Source: Plasmodiophora brassicae (Eukaryota > Endomyxa > Phytomyxea > Plasmodiophorida > Plasmodiophoridae). From it: a stretch of DNA of 64,000 bases. The DNA is taken from the NCBI GenBank assembly GCA_039704465.1, contig JASFAU010000009.1:620001-684000 (forward strand), written 5' to 3'. Shown here piece by piece: positions 22,171-32,835 of this stretch. The first letter of the stretch is position 1. Each line of letters opens with the position of its first letter. The position numbers and the translations under genes are program-made. The notes beneath the pieces are model-generated. The model was not told the DNA's origin, did not search any database, and saw only the letters and a list, made by a program, of their open reading frames with translations.

Positions 22171-24279
22171 TCAAACTGAAAGCCCTGGGTACGTGTAGCT
22201 GATGTTGTTACGAAGCTTCTCGTACTGTCGGGGGCGTGATATGCGTAGGGCGTTGGCATCCTCTGCCCAACAGACGAAGAACGTCGCGACGCAGCTGCGA
22301 AGGACATTCATGACCAGGTAGACGATGGCGTATCCGAGCACACCGGCGATTAAGCCCAGGTACAGCCAGCTGGAACCATCATAAGGATTGTCCAGGACGA
22401 ACAGAGCGACGACTGCAGCACTGCATGCGCTAATACCGAACCCGAATAGTGCCCCCAATGCGAGAACCTGCAGACGATCAGCGTTAACGGGTCGAAGACG
22501 GCGCACGTGCCGTGCATTACGTGTCCAGTTAAGTCGTCGTTGATGACCATGTCGATCCCTTTGGCGCGAAACATATCCCAGGTTTCCCGCCCCGACGTAG
22601 TGAAGGATTTACCGTAGATAGCAACGCGGGAGAACGCGTAGACGTTAAAGTATTTGGCCAGATCTTCAGCGCACTGAACGATGGCCAGCAGTATTTGCTG
22701 AAGGCAGTTGTTGTTGTTGTCTTCGTCAGTGCGAGCCAGCCTGACGATGGCCCTGATAACCAGACAGGTCAATGTGTGATCCGATGAAGGCGACGCCACC
22801 ACTCACTCCAACGCAGAGATTAGGGCGACAATCAACGACCCAAAGCAAACCGATCCCAGGGAAGTAGTGGATGCTCGAACGAATGACGCCCTTGTCGAGT
22901 GGCTGAGGTCTGGGAAGAACCACCATGACGCTGCAACACCGGCAGTCTGCACGACGAGCGCGTCAATTGTCTAAGCAGACGTTAGGCTTGGTAACGGTAC
23001 CGTAACGTGCACGATATTCGACAGGACTTCAAGCGTCCAGTACAGCGACACCAGAAGCGCAAAGACAACGACCCCATAGGCTTTGTCGCCACCAGCTTCA
23101 GTGGCCCTCGACAAAGCGTACGCAACACTAGCAGAAGTCGCACTCTGCCCACCGAGAGTTGAGCTACGATGCATACGCACGCCTTCCGCACACATTACCC
23201 AGAACGCAACCCAGACCATCTGGAGCAGGATGAAGGAGAAAGCAATGTAGACTGGCCCGCTGTATTTGTGGATCACCATTATCGACATCTTCACGACACA
23301 GTAAGCCAGGAATCATGCAGAAGACTGCGTTTTTACGAGAACCAAACCTCAAGCATTGACGCGGCGAATTGAATGCGATGCCGTACGTAATAGTAATATA
23401 GAGCGGTCAATACGCCCGTTAGACCAAATCCCAGCGCAGCCCAGCCCTATCGGTCCATTAGTGAAGCCGTAAGAAGATGTAAAATGTACGCCTTGCCTGG
23501 CCGGTCAATAACGAAGCGACCGACAGTATTCCACAGAAGACGATGGACAACGTGAGCGACACCGAAATGATACTGTCGGCGAACCGGCGGGCAAAAGACA
23601 TCCAAGCAGCCGCAGCACCTACGCGACGTGATGAGGGATCTGTGGGCTAGTGCCCACCGCCATACCGTACAGGCTCCGGTAACAGTGCCGACGCCCAGAA
23701 CGATCCCGAGGTCCTTCACATCGCCATACGTGACGTGAATGCGACGTCTGCGTTCCTCTGCAGCGATATCCCGGATAAACGGAGGAAGGTATGCGACTGA
23801 GATCAGACGGGTCACTGAAAGCATGATACGCAGGGACAGCCACGCTCGTCCTACTCGCAAGGCCGATCATAGCGCCAAGATGCACGAGGAAGGCAAGCAG
23901 GAACGTCCCATCCTGGAACGGCCTGTCGAACTTGAACTTCCTCGCGTATTCGTGGTCGGCGTTGGACTGAGGCGTCTGAGTCCAAATCGGCGGTGCCGAT
24001 GGCGGGAAAACCTGTACAGCGTCTGAGTTGACATAGACGTGACCACAGCCGCCGCCCCTGACGGACAGTCGGGCGATCGTAATGAAGGAATCCCGGCTGG
24101 GGATCGTGATCGCTGTAGCTTGGCCGACGCTGCTCGCCGCCGGGCTCACTCGGCGACGACACAGGCTGCTCTGGTGGTCGATGGGCTGGGACGTACGTGC
24201 CCGGTGGCGTGCTGGGACCAACTACACGCCGTTGCAATCACAGACAGCCAGCAGGCGTCGGCACGTCACGTACGTTCAT
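22171..24279 (-). CDS. Choline-transporter-like protein (CTL/SLC44, PNS1 type)
   Basis: Family members are polytopic plasma-membrane or organelle transporters for choline or related solutes. The model starts at the ATG at 24279: MNV, then a short intron and a Pro/Ser-rich cytoplasmic leader (GPSTPPGTYVPAHRPPEQPV). The first helix region reads KFKFDRPFQDGTFLLAFLVH (about 23900). Further helices lie at 22980-23270. The family signature YFNVYAFSRVAIYGKSFTTS followed by GIDMVINDDLTGHV lies at about 22530-22690. The last exon has two more hydrophobic segments, VYLVMNVLRSCVATFFVCWA and a PGLSV end. At least six short introns are needed. Substrate cannot be told from sequence alone. Confidence 0.85.
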
Positions 24280-24612
24280 GGTAGGCGTACGGTGGAGGCC
24301 CCCGCCTATCACCACTCATCACTGCTGCAGACGCACTGCTTCGGCTCTGGAAGCCACACACACACGCACGCACCGAAAAATGAGTGGCTCGGCGGTTCCG
24401 TGCCGGCCCGTACCGCGATGCGCCGGGCACTGTCAGGTCACAACAGGTCACGCGGGTCCGGGATCAGTCACGACTCGTGCAGTCAAGATCCCAGTGTCCA
24501 TGTTGACTCATCGCGTATCCGTCAACGGGGCCCACCCTGATTGATTTAACTGTGATGTTGTCGTCACTCCTCAAGTAAGCACCAAGTTGCCAAAGGCAAA
24601 CTCGAATAAGGT
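24280..24612. other. Intergenic, divergent promoter region
   Basis: This region lies between the start codons of the divergently transcribed CTL gene (minus) and the lectin-like gene (plus). A short ca-rich run (about 24356-24368) is present. I see no coding exon, RNA gene or obvious motif. Confidence 0.5.
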
Positions 24613-25351
24613 ATGACGAAGATGTCGGCCATGGTGGCTACGCTACTCCTGATCGGTAAGCGGGTACGACCGCCTCGCGATGCGAACATTGACGTGCGTG
24701 CTCAGGTATCGCGAACGCGCAAACGCCGCCGTTCCACCCATCTGGTGCTGGGCAGGCCACTGACTCCAACCAGACGATGAGCAGCAACTCAGGAGTTGTC
24801 GTCGGCAGTAGCAATTCTGGACTCATCAGCACCGCTAAAGTCTGCGTTGAGACGGCCGTCGGCGACAAGGCTGTTGAGCTTCGGTGCCCCGACGCGAAGA
24901 TTATCAAGCGCGTCGATGCTGCCGCCTATGGGCACATGCCTGGAACGTGCCGGTCCGGTGCCACCCCCAACACTTCCTGCACAATTGACGTTACCGCCAA
25001 CGTTGACAAGTCGTGCATCATGTAGGTGACGTACTGCCACGGTCATCCCACATGCTCAGACTGTTGACCGCGTGTAGGTCGAATGTATGCCCCGTGACGC
25101 TATCCGAGTACGTTCTTGGATCGCCGACAGGGTACGGCGCGCGTTGTGATCGCAACATTGAGGTGACCTTCACGGCCGTGTTCACGTGCGAGACCGCCAC
25201 CGCCGAGCCAATGCACGCTGCTGCCACGAATACGACCGCCACGGCACAGGCCAATAACGATTCCGAGACACCCGCGACGGCCAGCGGCGCCACCTCCGTT
25301 GGCGTCACAGTCGTGACGGCCCTCGCTACGATCGTTGCTGCTCTAATTTGA
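24613..25351 (+). CDS. Secreted rhamnose-binding-lectin-like (SUEL) surface protein
   Basis: Three exons join cleanly: 24613 to about 24655, about 24706-25020, and about 25078-25351. The product of about 210 residues begins with a signal peptide (MTKMSAMVATLLLIGIANA, splice junction inside). It then has a single SUEL/RBL-type lectin core: VCVETAVGDKAVELRCPDAK, AAAYGHMPGTC, and after the second intron SEYVLGSP ... CDRNIEVTFTAVFTCE, matching the ordered Cys and terminal beta-strand of the fold. An Ala/Thr/Asn-rich linker follows, and a C-terminal hydrophobic tail (VGVTVVTALATIVAALI) with no residues after it, typical of a GPI-anchor signal. It is probably an extracellular sugar-binding protein attached to the cell surface. 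The ligand is unknown, and the classic YGR motif is YGH here. Confidence 0.7.
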
Positions 25352-25569
25352 AACAGTCCAAATTAAAGCCAACCGAACATTCGGCTAGGGAGCTATGAGT
25401 CAGAGGCGTTTGCACAGCGGAACTGAGTCGTCGCTGTCGCCCCCGATGTGGCCTGCGTATCGTGCCGACGTTTCTGATAATGCACTGAAGACTCTTGCGC
25501 GATTCCAGGTTTCATTGCTGACGTACGAATGTCTTACCAGGCCGTTGCCGGACGCGAGCACGGCACCGC

Positions 25570-26932
25570 TTAGTATTTGTAGTTCGCCTGATACAAGCTT
25601 CCAGCCGCATCGCCACCTTCTTTCGTTTCGTACTTGCCAAGACACGCCTGGCTGTTCAGCTGAGCACGATGCAGGAGCGCCTTCTGAGCAGCAGCCACGT
25701 TCTCGCTCTTGCCAGCCCATGTCTTTTGAACTGTGCTCTGAAGGGCGCGACCGTATGAGAACGTCAGAGCCCCTACAGGATAATTATGAGGCTCTAATTT
25801 GCCGACAGGATATGCACAAGCCTTACATGGGCGGCAGAGGTCTACGCGATTAATGGCGTTGAGATGCTGTGTTGCTTCGACTTCGGACTGGCCGCCCGAA
25901 AGGAAAGTAATACCAGGCACAGCTGCCGGAACTGTACGGCGCAGAACAGTGACCGTGGCCTGATACCAAAATTCAATACACCAGATCTTAAGTTTGAATC
26001 AAAACGTACATGAGCAATCTGTTCGGGTGTGTACTTGATCTTGCAGTCCTGGCCGGGGCAGACCATACTGTTGCGCGAATTCAGTACTGCAATGACGGAA
26101 CTGCTAAATCGCAAATGTACTTTGGTTTAAGAAGAGTGCCCTCGAGATACACGTGGTGCTCAGCCAGAGCCGCGTACACAGCCGTCAGCACTGCCGAAGT
26201 GGCATCCATCGCACGGACAAGGTCATGGTCGCCATCCATCAGGATCTCAGGTTCGACGATGGGGACCAAACCATTCGCCTGGCAAATCGAGGCATACCGC
26301 GCGAGAACGTTAGCGTTTTCGATAATCGCTAGATGGGTCGGGCATTCCTTCGTGATCTTCAACACACATCGCCTAGAGAAAGGCTCAGATATGCCGTTGA
26401 CCAGATCCACACAATGAGCAGACACCATTTAGCAAAGCGAGCGCCTCCTTGGTAGAATTTAGCACATCGCTGGGCGAGATCATCAAGGCCTTGTGTCGTC
26501 GTCTCCTTATCGGTACCGGCCAATTCAACGACGCCCTTATCGAGCTTAATCCCGACAACGACACCGTTTTCTTGAAGAACTTGAGGGAACGGCTTCCCGT
26601 TGGCTGCTTTCTGGTGGAAGGTCTCCTCGTACAGAATGGCGCCACCCAAATATTGTCCGATCTCTTTGCCAGCACTAAACAGGAGATCACGGTACGCGCG
26701 ACGGTTCTCCTCCGTATTCTGGACCTTGATGCCATCGAATCGCTTACCTGCAGTAAATGACTCAATGCCAACGCCGACAACGACGACCCATTCCCAGAGA
26801 ACACGCCGTACCGATCGTTCCCGTCGATTCGTCCGCAGCCAGAATGCCCTTGCCTGGCGCGACGATCGCCTTGGCCGTCGCGACGAGTTCGTCCTTGTAC
26901 TTCAGGAACGCGTGCGTGTCCACATTCGCCAT
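25570..26932 (-). CDS. Fructose-bisphosphate aldolase, class I
   Basis: The enzyme cleaves fructose 1,6-bisphosphate into two triose phosphates in glycolysis. The ATG at 26932 starts [20 protein letters not shown], then [15 protein letters not shown], the class I N-terminal motif. Later exons give [57 protein letters not shown] (with the catalytic-region Glu), [11 protein letters not shown] (containing the LLKPxM-like Schiff-base Lys region) and [12 protein letters not shown]. The C-terminus reads [16 protein letters not shown] and ends in YQANYKY, with the conserved terminal Tyr. Four or more short introns interrupt it. There is no targeting peptide, so a cytosolic location is expected. Confidence 0.92.
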
Positions 26933-27482
26933 GGCTCCTACCCGGTAACGCGACTCTCCACCGATGCACGACGACAATCCGCAAAATCGAAATGACGCCG
27001 GTGAGTGACGTGACCGCCGAGGGCCAAAAGTTCCCCCGGGCCCTCCCCGCCCGGGGCAAAATTATTGTACGTCATGCTTTGCTGGTTGAGCGCAACCATT
27101 CAGAGTTTCAGATGCGCCATGAAATTTACTATGGGGGGTCAGGTGAGCTCGCTGCCGTCTGTGCTACCACGAAGCCGCCGAAGCCGTTGATCGAATTCGA
27201 AGACGGCTTCTGAGCAACGCATGCGAGATGTGTAGAATCTGGTCTTCGAATGATAGCGCAGATAGGCGGTCACGAGCGCTCCCGGATGGCTGGATATCAT
27301 CGGGCGATAACGCAGGATCAGGACCCGAACTTCAATGGAGTTTCGGTAGGCGCTTTGACTGGTTGGGTGGCAGAGTTTCACGGCAGCATGGGGCGTACGG
27401 CGCGAATCGAACACGAACGCCTCACCGAATCGCACTGCAATAATGCACCGTCAGACGCCCCAAGATAAAGCGACTTAGGTAA
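26933..27482. other. Intergenic stretch upstream of aldolase
   Basis: This region contains a GC-rich palindrome-like segment (cccgggccctccccgcccgg, about 27034-27053), probably in the aldolase promoter. No reading frame here resembles a known protein and none is supported by splicing. Confidence 0.4.
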
Positions 27483-28379
27483 TTACGTACTGTGAGGCCG
27501 CCAGAACCACGGTCCCGATTCACCAACGACTTGCGACACAGTTTGCCGTTTGACACTGAACTCGTTGCATTTCGTCGAAATGCGACAAGGCCGGGCCTCC
27601 TTTGCCCGGCTTGACAACGCAAGCGGGTCAGCAGCAACGATATCGTCAACTGGAGCCCAAACGTTGAGCGTCTCAACGAGGTCAAACAGCTGATGGGCGT
27701 CGTCGGTATGGCCTGTGCCGAACAACGCGTCTAGCTGGTGGTATAAGGAGGACTCGAGGAGCCTGTGAGTCCAGGCCGGCCCGAAGTCGCTGTCCCTTAG
27801 CAAAGCCTTCAATGTTACCGATTCTGTGAAGTCGACATGGGCGAGGCCGAGAGCGCCAAGAACGCCAGGTGAACCGCGCCGGTCAGTCTGCCTCCTTTGG
27901 CCGGGCGACGCAATTGCGACGTACCCTTTGGGAAGTTCACGTTGAATCGACCGCTGTACCGCGCTACCGACTTCGAACAGACGAAGGTCGTGCTCTGATT
28001 TCTGCGTCGGCGAAAGCTCGTCCAGTTGGACGCCGTTGCGAAACGGGTGCAGCGTCATGAGAATCTCAGGTGGTAGACTGGTCAGGCTGAATCCCCTGGA
28101 CCTCGCTTTGTCGAACGAACGCACAATACCTGTGTCGTCAGGCCCATCGGTGATTGCATGGAGGTCCACGGGTACATCAGTGTCAACAGCGTACGCGACA
28201 TCGCGCCATCTGTTCAAATCCAGGCAGGTCGGATGCGCTTGCTGGGACAAGAATTTCGCATTCACGCGACTGAACGTCGCAGGGACGGTGGTATTCGCAT
28301 AGCCGTTCGTCACCGAAACGCGAGTGCAGCACAAAATAACGATTATAATGTGCAGAGTCCTGACTGTCAACGCCACCAT
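27483..28379 (-). CDS. Secreted CmcJ/NvfI-like oxidoreductase-family protein
   Basis: A 298-residue single-exon frame runs from the ATG at 28379. The N-terminus is a signal peptide (hydrophobic LHIIIVILCCTRVSV, residues about 9-23). The body shows the landmarks of the CmcJ-like family found in fungal and bacterial secondary metabolism: LGLAHVDFTES (His-x-Asp, a candidate Fe-binding pair), NVWAPVDDIVAADPLAL (the family's NxWRP ... DPLA box) and downstream Cys. Family members act as non-heme iron, 2-oxoglutarate-dependent-type enzymes or have unknown activity, and most are cytosolic, so a secretion signal is unusual. The match is by motif only; a distal third metal ligand was not identified, so activity is uncertain. 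Confidence 0.45.
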   Translation of the reverse strand: MVALTVRTLHIIIVILCCTRVSVTNGYANTTVPATFSRVNAKFLSQQAHPTCLDLNRWRDVAYAVDTDVPVDLHAITDGPDDTGIVRSFDKARSRGFSLTSLPPEILMTLHPFRNGVQLDELSPTQKSEHDLRLFEVGSAVQRSIQRELPKGYVAIASPGQRRQTDRRGSPGVLGALGLAHVDFTESVTLKALLRDSDFGPAWTHRLLESSLYHQLDALFGTGHTDDAHQLFDLVETLNVWAPVDDIVAADPLALSSRAKEARPCRISTKCNEFSVKRQTVSQVVGESGPWFWRPHST

Positions 28380-28789
28380 TCTGTGGATTGTTGTAGTTCT
28401 GGAACGGGAGGCGTCGCTGGCCTCGCGGCGAACCGTTTCTCAAATGCGCCAGACCAAATATTACGAAGCAGTTCGTGGACTTGCGCACGTCGATACCAAA
28501 CGTGAGATGCGCGCCGGGCCGCACTGAATCTACAGTGTCGTCTTCTGAGACGAAGCCGTTCGCGCGCAGCGTTGTTGGGGACTTGTGGTCCGCCCCGCCA
28601 GAGGTCGACCAATCTCGCCACGGACCGACGCCGATCGGCAGATTCCACGTACATTCATTGCCTGTTCTCGTCCGGCCCCAGCGACACTACGTACATGAGG
28701 CAGGGCAGGAAAATGGAACAACAGGTACGCCTATCATTTACCACGTATGGACGGAGTGCAATGGGGTACTGTAACCAACACAATGACTA
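28380..28789 (-). other. Unassigned stretch with a possible small minus-strand exon
   Basis: On the minus strand, about 28420-28650, one frame reads PIGVGPWRDWSTSGGADHKS and later GAHLTFGIDVRKSTNCFVIF without a stop, which looks protein-like. I could not find a convincing start or the joining introns, and the frame runs into the 5' end of the CmcJ-like gene. It may be an exon of a small secreted protein or a chance ORF. Confidence 0.25.
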
Positions 28790-29211
28790 TCATTTCCGTC
28801 CCTGTTTGGTCCGCGTCTGCTGCTTGCCGTTGTCCGGAACAGGTTGGAACGGCAGCGGGTTGCGATTATAGATCGGCCAGTCAGGTAGGCAAGCCTATCA
28901 GAGTCCGTTTACACGTTACAGCAGAGTATCCACTACATATGAGCACACCAGGCATGCAATTGCGGTTCCAGCCAGAATCGAATAAATCGAATGCGACAGC
29001 TGCTGCGTGATGAAGCCGATCACGAACCCAACGGCCTAGCCCACGTGACAGATTCAGTAAGCAGGTCGAAAACCACCTCGGCAACGTACAGACCGCGAAC
29101 GCATAAATGATCACCATCGCGACACGATCGCATAGGTTCTGCCCCTGCCAATCCTGCCACGAACACCATCAGCCCAGACCGCAGACCACCGGCCATACCA
29201 TCACTCACCAT
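28790..29211 (-). CDS. SPCS1: Signal peptidase complex subunit 1 (SPC12)
   Basis: SPCS1 is a small two-helix ER membrane subunit of the signal peptidase complex. The model has an ATG at 29211 followed immediately by a 57-nt intron (gtgagt...gcag). Next come an exon DWQGQNLCDRVAMVIIYAFA, a second intron, AVGFVIGFITQQLSHSIYSI with LAGTAIACL, a third intron, and PDWPIYNRNPLPFQPVPDNG with a basic tail ending GRK at the TGA at 28790. This is collinear with animal SPCS1 (DYKGQKLAEQ ... VGFIYGYVAEQ ... WPIYRRHPLKW). An in-frame upstream ATG about 42 bases earlier would add 14 residues. No single reading frame shows this gene; it appears only after splicing. Confidence 0.85.
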
Positions 29212-29883
29212 CGCGGCGTTCGTGCCCTGGCGCAGTCCGCGAATGTGACGCATGCCGGCGGTCCCCGGGCAACGGGACGTCCAGCCCCTCAAACTACCGT
29301 ATGTACTGACAGCCTTTACAGCAGAGGGGTATTACGTTATAGCATTGCGGAGGCGTAGAGCGTCGATGACTACTGGAGTAGACGCAATCGCTTTCCTTGC
29401 ACCAGCTCTTCAGACGCCTATGTAGTACTTCCACCACTGATGAAATTACTACTGCCATCAGCAGTCCCTGCGCCAAACCTTTTCGCGCCCATAACGGCAC
29501 CGTCGTCCGCCCTTCTTGGGGATACTGACGAACGTTTCGCTGAGTTGTGCTGGCCGATTCTGCAGATCCCCGCTGGCCAACAGGCGTTAAATCGACAATG
29601 CCGCAAGTGACGGAACGACGATCACCGCGAGCGCAGCCGACCCTGACATTCGGTGTGCTGCATGCTTCCACATCATATAAACGGCCGATTGCCCACTCGG
29701 TTCGTGGGAACCATGCCGAAGAAACTTCCCTTTGCGAGATTCTACCTACCATGAACGCTCTGTTTCAGAGTCCCAGAGTTGTCGAACCAGAACATCTTTA
29801 CTGATTCAATAGCAAACACAAACACAGCCTGCGAACCCGGATACAAATAAGATGGCCTGACGGTGCGGCGGCCATCATGCGAT
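29212..29883. other. Unassigned stretch
   Basis: The minus strand from about 29730 to 29290 has open stretches that could be spliced into a small basic protein (for example NVRQYPQEGRTTVPLWARK followed by a hydrophobic run). No family is recognised and the exon joins are ambiguous. Nothing convincing is seen on the plus strand. Confidence 0.25.
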
Positions 29884-30603
29884 CTAATTGTTGGGGCAAA
29901 AGGTGATGCGGTAGTTGCTGCCTTGCGATTGACACGTGAAGGTCGACGACTGATCATCGTAGGCATAGCTGTACGCCGCAGGGCAGGCCGTCTTGAACAG
30001 CTGAGAGTAGTAGAACGGTGGGCAGCGATCCGGCGTTCCGAAGGCACCTCGGCAGCAGAATTGGTCGGTGTTGAACTTGTTGCATGCGCTGTTGCAGGCC
30101 ACTGTGCGCCCGTCCTTGACGACAGCCAGCTCACCCGGACAGAAGGCGTTGAGGTCCTGATTGCATCCTGCACGGCTGCACCGGTACCCTTGGCCTTGAT
30201 ATGTGGTTGGCTCCATTGCCATCGGCAGGTTGTACCCATCGACGAGGCTGATGTCGTAGAAATCCGTGCCAGCAGCGTCGAACGTGATCTCAGCTAGTGT
30301 CGCGGGAGGAATCCCTCCCGCGCCACCACACTGAGTGCCGCGAGCGCAATCACCAGTAGCACACGATGCACCATCTTGATTGCACCCAGTACGGCCCCAA
30401 AAGCGCCCGCTCCAGCCATTACCAACCTGCACAGTCTTCGACTCGCCCGCCCCCAGCACGAAACCGCCATTCTCAGGATTCGTCGGCCGTCCTAGGGTAC
30501 CAACCCAAACCGTCTGCTGGCAGCGATTATCAACGGTAATATCATGTCCACAGCAGACAGTAATAACGGCCAAGCCCATAACCATGACAAACGATCGCCC
30601 CAT
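29884..30603 (-). CDS. Thaumatin-like (PR-5 family) secreted protein
   Basis: A 239-residue single-exon frame starts at the ATG at 30603; the open frame upstream has no ATG. An N-terminal signal peptide (MGRSFVMVMGLAVITVCCG) precedes the thaumatin fold: HDITVDNRCQQTVWVG at the start, WSGRFWGRTGCNQDG (the conserved WxGRxWGRTGC box), GDC, PATLAEITFDA, DFYDISLVDGYNLPM, CNKFNTDQFCC and CPPFYYSQLFKTACPAAYSY, ending TFCPNN. I count 16 Cys in the mature protein, the number that makes eight disulfides. Acidic residues lining the cleft are largely retained. Family members bind or hydrolyse beta-glucans or perturb membranes. Plants, fungi and invertebrates carry them; in a protist the gene could have been gained by transfer. 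Confidence 0.92.
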   Translation of the reverse strand: MGRSFVMVMGLAVITVCCGHDITVDNRCQQTVWVGTLGRPTNPENGGFVLGAGESKTVQVGNGWSGRFWGRTGCNQDGASCATGDCARGTQCGGAGGIPPATLAEITFDAAGTDFYDISLVDGYNLPMAMEPTTYQGQGYRCSRAGCNQDLNAFCPGELAVVKDGRTVACNSACNKFNTDQFCCRGAFGTPDRCPPFYYSQLFKTACPAAYSYAYDDQSSTFTCQSQGSNYRITFCPNN

Positions 30604-30823
30604 ATTGAAAGCTGTCACTGGAACGTCTTCCGAATATTATGACAGTCTTTTGATCCGATGACCAGGCAGCAAATAACAGATTGACGTCTGACCATCGGTC
30701 GACGATTGCTAGCAATGTTGACGATAAAGTACATATTTATGCCAGAATGTTCTAGCGCACCTCATCGCCCAGCTGGTACGTAGTCTCTTCCAGAACGCTC
30801 TCGGTTAACCTCGAATTTTCGTC

Positions 30824-31141
30824 TCATTGCTTCGACCGCCACAGCCCGCAATCAGTGTGTTCTTCCCCGCAATAGTCCACAACGACTGAAACTCCAGAGC
30901 AAGCAGTGCAGCTGGCTCGCAGGCTGTACGGTTGCGTCTTGACGTGAATCTGACAATCGGGATCTAACGATGGGTATGTGCCGCTCGATTGAATCCGACA
31001 GCCCGGACCCAACCGCCATCGCCGCCGCACTCACCCTGTCTCGTGATTCGAGATCGTGTTTCCCGACTAGTCTGGCTCACCAGTTTAGCGGAACATTCTA
31101 GCTCATGAGTACGTACATACGAGAACGTTATCGGACAACAT
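30824..31141 (-). CDS. Small cysteine-rich protein (tentative, three exons)
   Basis: From the ATG at 31141 (MLSDNVL) two short introns (about 54 and 71 nt, both GT-AG) lead to SGNTISNHET and then DPDCQIHVKTQPYSLRASC, TACSGVSVVVDYC and EEHTDCGLWRSKQ before the stop at 30824. The product would be about 63 residues with five Cys in the last exon. A TATA-like gtatatataat lies about 60 bases upstream of the ATG. No family is recognised. The model rests only on open frame, splice signals and the promoter-like motif. Confidence 0.35.
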
Positions 31142-31402
31142 CGTCCAGACCAGAACCCCAGAGATGACTTGGTCCCTCCTCACCGGCGTGCAATTATATA
31201 TACTTGTGTCCCAGGCTGTCAAGATGGCGAATAGTAGACACCGGTGGGATCCGGCAGCTTGGTATGAAACCTGAATGGAGTGCTCGGCCACGTCAGGAAT
31301 CGGGATGGACGGATAGGTAGATCACGGATGGCCTGGCGCGGCGGTTGCCGGTCCGATCAACGCCAAAAGGGCCTTGGTTGCCAGACCTGCCGCACGCAGT
31401 AG

Positions 31403-32547
31403 ATGGCGGCGAACGGGAAGGCGGAGGCCCGCCCGACCAGCACCTTGCCCTGGGTTGAGGTCTACCGCCCGACGTCCCTGGATGGGATTGTGTCGCAGGC
31501 GCACATCGTGAATACGATCACGAAGTTGATCGACGAGCGCCGCCTGCCGCATTTGCTGTTCTACGGCCCGCCCGGCACCGGCAAGACGTCGACGATCCTG
31601 GCGTGCGCGCGGCGGCTGTATGGCCCGAAGCGCCTGTCGTCCATGGTGCTGGAGCTCAACGCCAGTGATGAACGCGGCATCAACGTCGTTCGCAACCAGA
31701 TCAAGACGTTCGCGTCGACGCAACAGATTTTCAATTCCGGCTGTAAACTCGTGATCCTCGATGAGGTACGCGCCACAGCAATCTGGGAAACGACTGGGAC
31801 CTGACTGTTATGCTATAGGCGGATGCGATGACGTCGGATGCGCAGATGGCTCTTCGTCGGGTTATTGAGCAGTATAGCAGAACGACCAGGTTCTGCCTGA
31901 TTGCCAACTATACGAACAAGATCATCCCGGCCTTACAGTCGCGTTGCACGAAGTTCCGGTTCGCCCCTCTGTCGCCCGAGGACTGCCGTGCACAATTACA
32001 GCGAGTTGCCGAGGCGGAACGCGTCGAGATGACTTCCGACGGCGCTGACGCCATTGTAGAGCTCAGCGGCGGCGACATGCGAAAGATCTTGAACACGCTC
32101 CAGACCGTCCATGCCAGCAGTGGTAGGGTCACTCCTCAGACGGTCCATTCGTGTACTGGGACCCCGTCTCCGGAGGATATCGAGTTCACGCTGAACCAGC
32201 TTCTCAACGCCCAATTCAGTATGTCGCCTCGGAACGGGCTCCTGGTTTATATTCAATGCGTCTAACGGCGGGGATCTGTAGAAGAGGCACATGCCAACCT
32301 TCGTGCGCTGCTCGAGACAAGTGGGCTGTCGTTGAGCGACATTGTCGCGCGGCTGGTGCCGCTTGTATGTGCCGTCGAAGACTTGCCGGCGCACGTCCTT
32401 GCGTATGCTGTGTCGCAGTTAGCCCAACTTGAAGCTCGCCTGGCTCAGGAGACGTCGCAGCGCATTCAACTCGTTGCTCTCGTGGCCATCTTTCATCAGG
32501 TGCGTCATCGAACGATCTTGCATCTGGAGAATGCCGGTCGTTCGTGA
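31403..32547 (+). CDS. RFC5: Replication factor C subunit 5 (yeast Rfc3), clamp loader
   Basis: This is an AAA+ subunit of the RFC complex that loads PCNA on DNA. Exon 1 starts MAANGKAEARPTSTLPWVEV and holds the P-loop LLFYGPPGTGKTSTILACAR (Walker A) and LVILDE (Walker B). A 52-nt intron then joins ADAMTSDAQMALRRVIEQYS and the SRC motif ALQSRCTKFRFAPLS. A second intron (about 32220-32280) joins NAQF to KEAHANLRALLE, followed by the C-terminal collar domain. The last exon runs to the TGA at 32545-32547; a GT at about 32497 could alternatively be a donor. Length (about 345 residues) and the KTSTILACAxxLY sequence fit RFC5 rather than RFC2 or RFC4. Confidence 0.92.
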
Positions 32548-32835
32548 ATACCGTCGGTCATACGTAGTACATGTGAATTTGCTTCGACAAACAGTTGCTG
32601 CTGCATGGCACATGAGCAATGGGCGGATTTATACTGTATAGGGTTTACGGGATGAATGCATAGATTCTACCGGCACTGGTAATGGAAGATGCGGGACCCA
32701 CTGACGGTGAAAGGTTGAACGCCAATGTGCTTGTGGCATACGCGGCAGACGGTGCTCGCGTCGATTCGAACCTGGTGACGCTGGGCCTCTAACAATTCTC
32801 GTTCGATCTGCGCAAACGAATTCGGTCATCAATCA

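Noticed and set aside
32682..32791. Short plus-strand ORF after RFC5 (starts MEDAGPTDGERLNANVLVAY)
   Set aside because: RFC5 already ends with a normal C-terminus at 32547 and no splice joining this ORF is needed; kept as probable 3' flank.
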